Shown one piece after another: positions 6,660-10,843 of a stretch of 10,843 nt of DNA (position 1 is its first letter; every line of letters starts with the position of its first letter). The notes under the pieces are model-generated. The model made no database searches and was not told where the DNA came from. It was given only the letters and a program-made list of their open reading frames with translations. This DNA is from Deltaproteobacteria bacterium. GTDB taxonomy: Bacteria; Myxococcota_A; UBA9042; DTJE01. The stretch spans positions 1 through 10,843 of the forward strand of contig JAADHL010000227.1 of NCBI GenBank assembly GCA_013151875.1. Direction: 5' to 3'. A program made the position numbers and the translations under genes.

Positions 6660-7388
6660 ATGAGCGACTTCGTGGTCGAGGCAAAGGGCGTGACCAGGAC
6701 CTTCATGACCGGCGACGTGAAGGTCAGGGCCCTGCGGGGGGTTGACATGGCGGTCGAGCGCGGGGACTTCGTGGCGGTTGCAGGACCGTCCGGTTCGGGA
6801 AAGACCACCCTGTTCAATCTGCTTGGCGGTCTGGATGACCCAACGGATGGAGAGGTGTTCGTAAACGGTGAGCCTCTTGCCGGGATGAATCCCAGGCGGC
6901 GTTCACGCCTGCGCCTGGACAAGATAGGGTTCGTGTTCCAGGCGTACAATCTGATCCCGGTGCTTACGGCCTATGAAAATGTCGAATACCCGCTGATTCT
7001 GAAAAAGGTCCCAGCGGCACAGCGACTCAAGAGGGTGCAGGAACTTCTTGACGCGGTGGGCCTTGGCGGCATGCTGAAACGCCGGCCAAATCAGATGAGC
7101 GGCGGGCAGCAGCAACGGGTGGCGATAGCGAGGGCCCTGGTGTGCGACCCGGTAATGGTGCTTGCGGACGAGCCGACCGCGAACGTGGACTCGGAGACGG
7201 GTGAAGCCCTGCTGGACCTGATGAGAAAGCTCAACGCTGAAAAGAACCTGACTTTCCTGTTCAGCACACACGACCCAATGGTAATGGCGGCCGCGCGGCG
7301 CTTGATTCGCCTCAAAGACGGGCTGATCGACACGGATGTGAGGCAGAACGGCGAGGGTGTCGATGCATCCGTCCCCGCCGGGGCCTGA
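6660..7388 (+). CDS. LolD/MacB-type ABC transporter ATP-binding protein
   Basis: The product is 242 residues and cytoplasmic. All nucleotide-binding motifs are intact: Walker A GPSGSGKTT (42-50), Q-loop Gln94 in VFQAYNLIP, signature MSGGQQQR (146-153), Walker B VLADEPTANVD with Asp170/Glu171, and H-loop His204 in STHD. Length and motif style fit the MacB/LolD/FtsE subfamily, which powers four-helix permeases like the two encoded just upstream. An in-frame GTG at 6651 overlaps the ribosome binding site GGAGG (6647-6651). The ATG at 6660, 8 bases after it, is the better start. One ATPase gene beside two permease genes suggests an A1B1C2 complex, as in LolCDE. A short polar tail follows the core domain, and the stop lies 3 bases before the outer-membrane gene. 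Confidence 0.95.
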   Translation: MSDFVVEAKGVTRTFMTGDVKVRALRGVDMAVERGDFVAVAGPSGSGKTTLFNLLGGLDDPTDGEVFVNGEPLAGMNPRRRSRLRLDKIGFVFQAYNLIPVLTAYENVEYPLILKKVPAAQRLKRVQELLDAVGLGGMLKRRPNQMSGGQQQRVAIARALVCDPVMVLADEPTANVDSETGEALLDLMRKLNAEKNLTFLFSTHDPMVMAAARRLIRLKDGLIDTDVRQNGEGVDASVPAGA

Positions 7389-7391
7389 GTC

Positions 7392-8729
7392 ATGAATCCA
7401 CGGTTTTCCATCCATGTGGTCCTGGTGTTTCTGTTCGTTTCCGCACCCGCTTTCGCCGGTGAAATATGGACCAGCGACGACGAGGAGATGGCGGTACAGT
7501 ACTGGGGCTATCTAAAAAACCAGGCCTTGGGCATGCATTCGTTGGGTATCGACCTGTACCCGGAGGAGGTCGCGGGTCAGGACACCACCAAGATACGCCT
7601 GGGCCTGAAGTTCGACTCGGACGTGTTCAGGGCCGGCCTCGAATATGAATTCCGGTTCACCTTCCTCTCGGACGGCATGGAGGGCGGCGCGACCAGCCTC
7701 ATCGGGTCCACGGCCCCGCGGCCGCGCCTGTGGGATGTCGGCTCATTCGATGGTCCGAACGTCCTGACCGAACACGATATCGACCGCTACTGGGTCGCGT
7801 TTTCGGCTGGTCCCGTGGATATCACTCTGGGCAGGCAGGCGATAACCTGGGGTTCCTCCTGGTTCTGGAAGCCCACGGATCGGTTCAGCCCGTTTTCGCC
7901 CATGGACGTGGACCCGGACGTGAAGCGTGGCGTGGACGCGGCACGCGTGGAAATCTATACGGGCCAGACCAGCAAACTGGACCTGGTGACGACATTTGAG
8001 CGCCACCCCGGAACGGATCGGGAGTACTGGGTGCACGGCGGGGCTCGGTTCAGGATGAGCCTGGGCGGGTACGACCTTGCCCTGTCCGCGGCGCGTTTCC
8101 AGATGGCTGACGAGGCTGACTGGATGGTGGGGTTCGAGTTCTCGGGCAGCATCGAAAAGGTCGGGTTCAGGGGCGAGGCCGCGTTCAATTACATGCAGAA
8201 AACGGGCGACTGGGACATCGAGGCGGTGATCGGCGCTGATTATCACTTCCCGTTCAAGCTGACCCTGGCGGGCGAGTTCTTCTTTAATGGATACGGTGCC
8301 GCTGATCCGGACGGCTACAACGAGTACCTCATGAGCCCTGGCACCTGTAGGGGCATGATCGCCGGCACCGCGTTCGAGGCGTTTTCGCCTCTGTGCAGCA
8401 CTATGAAGGGCGAGCGCCTCGAGAGGGGCGAGGCATTCCAGATGGGCAGATACTACCTGGGGATCACGGCAGTCCAGGAGGTCCACCCCCTGGTAAGCCT
8501 TACACTGACCTCGATCACCAACCTGAGGGACCCCTCCACCCTGCTGATCTTCGGGCTGAGGTGGTCCGTGATTCAGGACGTGCGCCTGACCGCGGGCGTG
8601 TTGGTCCCCCTGGGCGAGAAACCCGACGTGACCACGGATCCCACCGGCGCTTTCCAACTGGTTGACGCCAAATCAGAATTCGGCTTGATGCCTGTCCTGG
8701 GCTACGCAGTGATCAAGTTTTCTTTCTGA
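7392..8729 (+). CDS. Outer-membrane beta-barrel protein, last gene of the transport operon
   Basis: The product is 445 residues. Residues 1-22 form a signal peptide ending SAPAFA, with cleavage before Gly23. The remainder has alternating amphipathic strands and ends in VIKFSF, a C-terminal Phe that fits the BAM insertion signal. The motif GRQAITWGSSWFWKPTDRFS, followed by PFSPMDVDPDVKRGVDAAR, recalls the porin-like outer-membrane proteins often found beside RND or ABC exporters (DUF1302/alginate-export-like). I cannot name the exact family. Two cysteines (GTCRG and PLCST) sit in what is probably an outer loop. There is no good ribosome binding site, and the start is 3 bases after the ATPase stop, so translational coupling is likely. 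Its place in the operon suggests the outer-membrane end of a trans-envelope pathway. Confidence 0.85.
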   Translation: MNPRFSIHVVLVFLFVSAPAFAGEIWTSDDEEMAVQYWGYLKNQALGMHSLGIDLYPEEVAGQDTTKIRLGLKFDSDVFRAGLEYEFRFTFLSDGMEGGATSLIGSTAPRPRLWDVGSFDGPNVLTEHDIDRYWVAFSAGPVDITLGRQAITWGSSWFWKPTDRFSPFSPMDVDPDVKRGVDAARVEIYTGQTSKLDLVTTFERHPGTDREYWVHGGARFRMSLGGYDLALSAARFQMADEADWMVGFEFSGSIEKVGFRGEAAFNYMQKTGDWDIEAVIGADYHFPFKLTLAGEFFFNGYGAADPDGYNEYLMSPGTCRGMIAGTAFEAFSPLCSTMKGERLERGEAFQMGRYYLGITAVQEVHPLVSLTLTSITNLRDPSTLLIFGLRWSVIQDVRLTAGVLVPLGEKPDVTTDPTGAFQLVDAKSEFGLMPVLGYAVIKFSF

Positions 8730-8964
8730 TCGTGGAAGAATTGTCGGACGAAAACCCTGATAGGAAAACCCGGGGAGGGAGAATCCGACTCAACCCGCCT
8801 GAACGCGAAGTGTTTCTGAGCAAAGGGTTTTACCCATCCCAGAGTGGGACATTGATCCTGTCCATGATGTCTTTGGTCAGTATTGTTTTTGTTCGGGATT
8901 TGTTCGGTCAGGCACTTATTCGCGTCATCCTGGCCGCAGGACAGGCTGCGGAATATTTCCCGGG
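8730..8964. other. Intergenic region between convergent genes, with a weak hairpin
   Basis: These 235 bases separate the operon from the minus-strand lipoprotein gene, so terminators are expected. The best structure is CCGCAG-gacagg-CTGCGG (8934-8951), a 6-base stem close to the lipoprotein stop, but no T-run follows on either strand. A smaller hairpin TCCCA-gag-TGGGA lies at 8837-8849. Open frames crossing this stretch lack ribosome binding sites and recognisable content. I see no convincing gene here. Confidence 0.4.
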
Positions 8965-9843
8965 TCAGCACTTTCCCTTGTGGTCCACATTGACCCCGGC
9001 TGAAGCGGCCTGGCAGTCGTTGTCATAGTTCTTGCCGTTGCAGCCGCAGACCGGGTCCAGGATCAGGGGGCACACAACCGGCTTCAGTGTGCATTCGCCG
9101 ACTTCTCCCAGTCCCCCCAAACAACCATCCTTATAACAGTATTCCGTGTTCTGGCATTCATCGTTGGACAGGCAGCTCTGATTACTGCACTCCCCTTTGT
9201 AGTCCACGTTGACCCCGGCCTGGGCCGCGAAACACTCGTTTTTATAGTTCTTGCCGTCGCACCCGCAAACCGGATCCTTGGAGATCAGGCAGAGTGTGGG
9301 CTTCTCCGAGCACGCACCAATTCCGTCGCAGCTCGTCTTTTTGCAGTACTCGCTCGCGCCGCAGTTGGTATTCGATTTGCACCCCAGTGTCACGCAGACG
9401 CCTTCATGGGAAATGTTGACCCCGGCCATTGCGGCCAGGCATTCATTGTCATAGTCATTGCCGTCGCATCCGCAGACCGGATTGTAGACCTTCGTGCACA
9501 TGGTGGGTATTTCCGCGCAGGAACCCTTGCCAGTGCAGCCGATCTTCTTGCAGTACTCGCCCCCTTCGCAGTCAGCGTCCGCGCCGCACGTCACCGGCAC
9601 GGCAACGTCCTCGGCGCTGCCCTTGTCGGATGCGACAGTGTCGTTCTGGTCGCCTTCATCCTGCGTGATTCCCGGATCCGAGGCGACATCCGTTTCATGA
9701 CCGGGGTCGGCGGAGATCGCTTCCGGTACGTCCGTCAACTGGTTTCCGTCGGACTGGATCACGTCATCAGGCACCCCAGGCACACTGATCGACCCGCATC
9801 CAAAGGCGAACAAAAGGCAGGCCCCAAGAGTCAACCGTTTCAT
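8965..9843 (-). CDS. Lipoprotein with three tandem cysteine-rich/Kazal-type repeats
   Basis: The product is 292 residues from the ATG at 9841-9843, chosen because AAGGAG lies 6 bases upstream; an earlier in-frame start at 9927 has no signal peptide after it. Residues 1-15 plus Cys16 (LLFAFGC) form a lipoprotein signal. Residues 17-85 are a low-complexity acidic linker rich in Asp, Ser, Thr and Gly. Three repeats follow at about 86-150, 155-219 and 224-292, each with ten cysteines. The second half of each is Kazal-like, with PVCGCDGKNYxNEC and AGVNVDxKGEC. The first half is a separate five-Cys lead with EYCKK. Kazal domains classically inhibit serine proteases, and lipoproteins of this style occur in Myxococcota and relatives. 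The protein is probably exposed at the cell envelope. Inhibition is inferred from the fold only. Confidence 0.9.
   Translation of the reverse strand: MKRLTLGACLLFAFGCGSISVPGVPDDVIQSDGNQLTDVPEAISADPGHETDVASDPGITQDEGDQNDTVASDKGSAEDVAVPVTCGADADCEGGEYCKKIGCTGKGSCAEIPTMCTKVYNPVCGCDGNDYDNECLAAMAGVNISHEGVCVTLGCKSNTNCGASEYCKKTSCDGIGACSEKPTLCLISKDPVCGCDGKNYKNECFAAQAGVNVDYKGECSNQSCLSNDECQNTEYCYKDGCLGGLGEVGECTLKPVVCPLILDPVCGCNGKNYDNDCQAASAGVNVDHKGKC
8968..9588 (-). repeat. Three tandem repeats of about 65-69 codons in the Kazal lipoprotein
   Basis: The repeats span 9394-9588, 9187-9381 and 8968-9174 in gene order, separated by 4-codon linkers. Cys spacing in repeats 1 and 2 is identical (gaps of 5, 5, 4, 5, 6, 7, 1, 8 and 14 residues). 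Repeat 3 has four extra residues between its fourth and fifth cysteines (LGGLGEVGE). Shared strings include EYCKK, DPVCGC and AGVN. This is a protein-level repeat that has diverged in DNA. Confidence 0.9.
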
Positions 9844-9910
9844 TTCAAGCTCCTTGTCAAACGAAAGGCGCACGCGCGTCGATAAAATGATACGGGTTTT
9901 CCAAGGCGAA

Positions 9911-10273
9911 TCAATCGCGCTCACCAAGCGCCTTCTTTACCGCCGCGATGAACTCGTCTGGCTTGATCGGCTTGTCAAAGACCGCAGCAGGCTCCTTCAG
10001 GGCCAGGTCCCTGCCGGCAAGCCCACTGATCACGATGATGGGTATGTCCCTCAGTTCCTTGTCGCGGGAAAGCCTGCGATAGAACTGGGTGCCGGTGCGC
10101 TCGGGCATCATCAGGTCCAGGGTGATCAGGTCGGGCCGCTCACTGCCGACCAGTTCGAACGCCTCGACACCGTTTTGCGCCGTCACGGTTTCGTACCCTT
10201 CCTTTTGGAGGGCGATTGTCAGGTACTTCCTGACGTCGGCTTCATCGTCCACCACCAGAATCTTTTTGCTCAT
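9911..10273 (-). CDS. Single-domain response regulator (CheY-like receiver)
   Basis: The product is 120 residues and consists only of a receiver domain. The conserved sites are present: acidic pair Asp9/Asp10 in VVDDE, phospho-acceptor Asp53 in LDLMMP, Ser83 in VISG, and Lys101 followed by Pro in FDKPIKP. No DNA-binding or enzymatic output domain follows, so it should act through protein contacts or as a phosphorelay intermediate. The ATG at 10273 is preferred over one at 10279 because GAGG sits 7 bases before the former and 1 base before the latter. It lies 90 bases after a histidine-kinase gene on the same strand, its likely phosphodonor. The Kazal lipoprotein gene begins 67 bases after its stop and could be co-transcribed. 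Confidence 0.95.
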   Translation of the reverse strand: MSKKILVVDDEADVRKYLTIALQKEGYETVTAQNGVEAFELVGSERPDLITLDLMMPERTGTQFYRRLSRDKELRDIPIIVISGLAGRDLALKEPAAVFDKPIKPDEFIAAVKKALGERD

Positions 10274-10305
10274 TTTCATGCCTCGCGCGGATATCTTCGT
10301 GCCAC

Positions 10306-10334
10306 AGTCTAGCCCCCTGGATTCGGTCCCGCAA
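10306..10334 (-). promoter_or_regulatory. Weak candidate promoter before the response regulator
   Basis: On the minus strand TTGCGG (10334-10329) and TAGACT (10311-10306) are separated by 17 bases and lie 30-60 bases before the start at 10273. The -10 matches four of six consensus positions and the -35 only the first three. Read-through from the kinase gene is as plausible. Confidence 0.2.
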
Positions 10335-10343
10335 TGACCTAAC

Positions 10344-10360
10344 AAGGTGACAGTCACCTT
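10344..10360. promoter_or_regulatory. 17-base perfect palindrome between kinase and response regulator
   Basis: AAGGTGAC-a-GTCACCTT has perfect 8-base arms and a single central base. It begins 3 bases after the kinase stop and lies about 70 bases before the regulator start. As RNA it could form a 7-base stem with a 3-base loop. On the minus strand it is followed by only GTTAGG, so it is a poor intrinsic terminator. It may be an operator or a dispersed palindromic repeat. Confidence 0.4.
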
Positions 10361-10363
10361 TTG

Positions 10364-10843
10364 TCAGGCAGAGGGAACATGGACCCGGAATGTCGTGCCC
10401 TGGCCCTGACTGGACTCGAATGTGACGGAGCCGCCGTGTTCGCGGGCCACCTTCTGGACCACCAGCAAACCCACTCCGGTCCCCTCCGTGCCCTTGGTGG
10501 AAAAGAAGTCCTCGAACACCTTGTCCGAGTACTCCTCGGGTATACCCGCGCCATTGTCCTGGACCTCAAAGACCACGCCCCCGGCCCCGTCGCCGCGGCA
10601 GCGCAGCCTGATCACGTGTTCTTCCTTGCCTTCCGATGGGTCAAAGCGACACGCGTCAATGGCGTTTCCCACCAGGTTGACCAATAGGCCGTGCACGCCG
10701 TCAGGGTCGTAGCGACCAGGTCTGATGGATTCGTCCACCTCGATCTCCAGCAGGATGCCCTCGCCTTCGGTCTTTTTTGCGTACAGGTCATGGACGTCCC
10801 GTAGGATGCCGCCGGGATCGACCCCGTCCTTGAACGCGGGCTT
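10364..10843 (-). CDS. Sensor histidine kinase, C-terminal ATP-binding part
   Basis: The gene runs off the right edge; 159 residues and the stop are visible. It shows a complete HATPase domain: N-box LLVNLVGNAIDAC (about 53-65 of the visible part), G1 box DNGAGIPEE (96-104), F-box FEDFF (110-114), and G2 box GTEGTGVGL with the following helix LVVQKVAREHGG. The first 35 residues (KPAFKDGVDP onward) look like the link from the phospho-accepting helical domain. That domain's His and any sensor domains are outside the window, so the signal cannot be inferred. The box spacing and EGTGVGL style fit the NtrB-like soluble or membrane kinases common in deltaproteobacterial genomes. The response regulator gene follows 90 bases downstream, so the two probably form a two-component pair or part of a phosphorelay. 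Confidence 0.93.
   Translation of the reverse strand, partial: KPAFKDGVDPGGILRDVHDLYAKKTEGEGILLEIEVDESIRPGRYDPDGVHGLLVNLVGNAIDACRFDPSEGKEEHVIRLRCRGDGAGGVVFEVQDNGAGIPEEYSDKVFEDFFSTKGTEGTGVGLLVVQKVAREHGGSVTFESSQGQGTTFRVHVPSA

Noticed and set aside
8732..9028. Possible small membrane protein starting with GTG after the outer-membrane gene
   Set aside because: There is no ribosome binding site, and the frame runs antisense into the 3' end of the Kazal gene. The hydrophobic stretch alone is not enough.
10290..10304. TGGCACG on the minus strand, resembling a sigma-54 -24 element before the response regulator
   Set aside because: The expected TTGC at -12 is absent; TATC is found instead, without the essential GC.

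Overview
The window looks like chromosomal DNA from a high-GC Gram-negative bacterium. It encodes a LolA-like periplasmic carrier, an outer-membrane beta-barrel ending in Phe, and two proteins with lipoprotein signal peptides. The Cys-rich Kazal-repeat lipoprotein and the orphan receiver domain suggest a Myxococcota or other former 'deltaproteobacterial' lineage. That placement is inference from gene style, not from a marker gene.

Layout. Bases 2-307 are the 3' end of a SUMF1/formylglycine-generating-enzyme-like domain protein that lacks the catalytic Cys pair. Bases 432-2172 are sulfoacetaldehyde acetyltransferase (xsc), which releases sulfite and acetyl phosphate from sulfoacetaldehyde. Its reading frame is broken by one net extra base near 1500, between the N-terminal part and the C-terminal ThDP-binding domain. 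A well-formed start overlaps the xsc stop, but the gene that follows (2169-2298) is only a short, apparently frameshifted remnant. A small Cys-rich lipoprotein (2393-2842) sits behind two perfect inverted repeats.

The centre (3029-8729) is one tight five-gene plus-strand operon with gaps of 3-16 bases. It encodes a LolA-like periplasmic protein, two MacB/LolC-type permeases, a LolD/MacB-type ATPase and an outer-membrane beta-barrel. Together they cover inner membrane, periplasm and outer membrane, so they probably form a dedicated envelope transport system for a lipid, lipoprotein or other hydrophobic cargo. The first permease carries an unusual insert with ten cysteines in its periplasmic domain.

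The right end (8965-10843) is on the minus strand and converges on the operon. In transcription order it encodes the C-terminal part of a sensor histidine kinase, a single-domain CheY-like response regulator, and a lipoprotein with three tandem Cys-rich/Kazal repeats. A perfect 17-base palindrome lies just after the kinase stop.

The main points for follow-up are the five-gene envelope system with its Cys-rich permease, the broken sulfonate gene with the decayed gene after it, and the ten-Cys Kazal repeats. No tRNA, rRNA, CRISPR array, insertion sequence or phage gene was seen.
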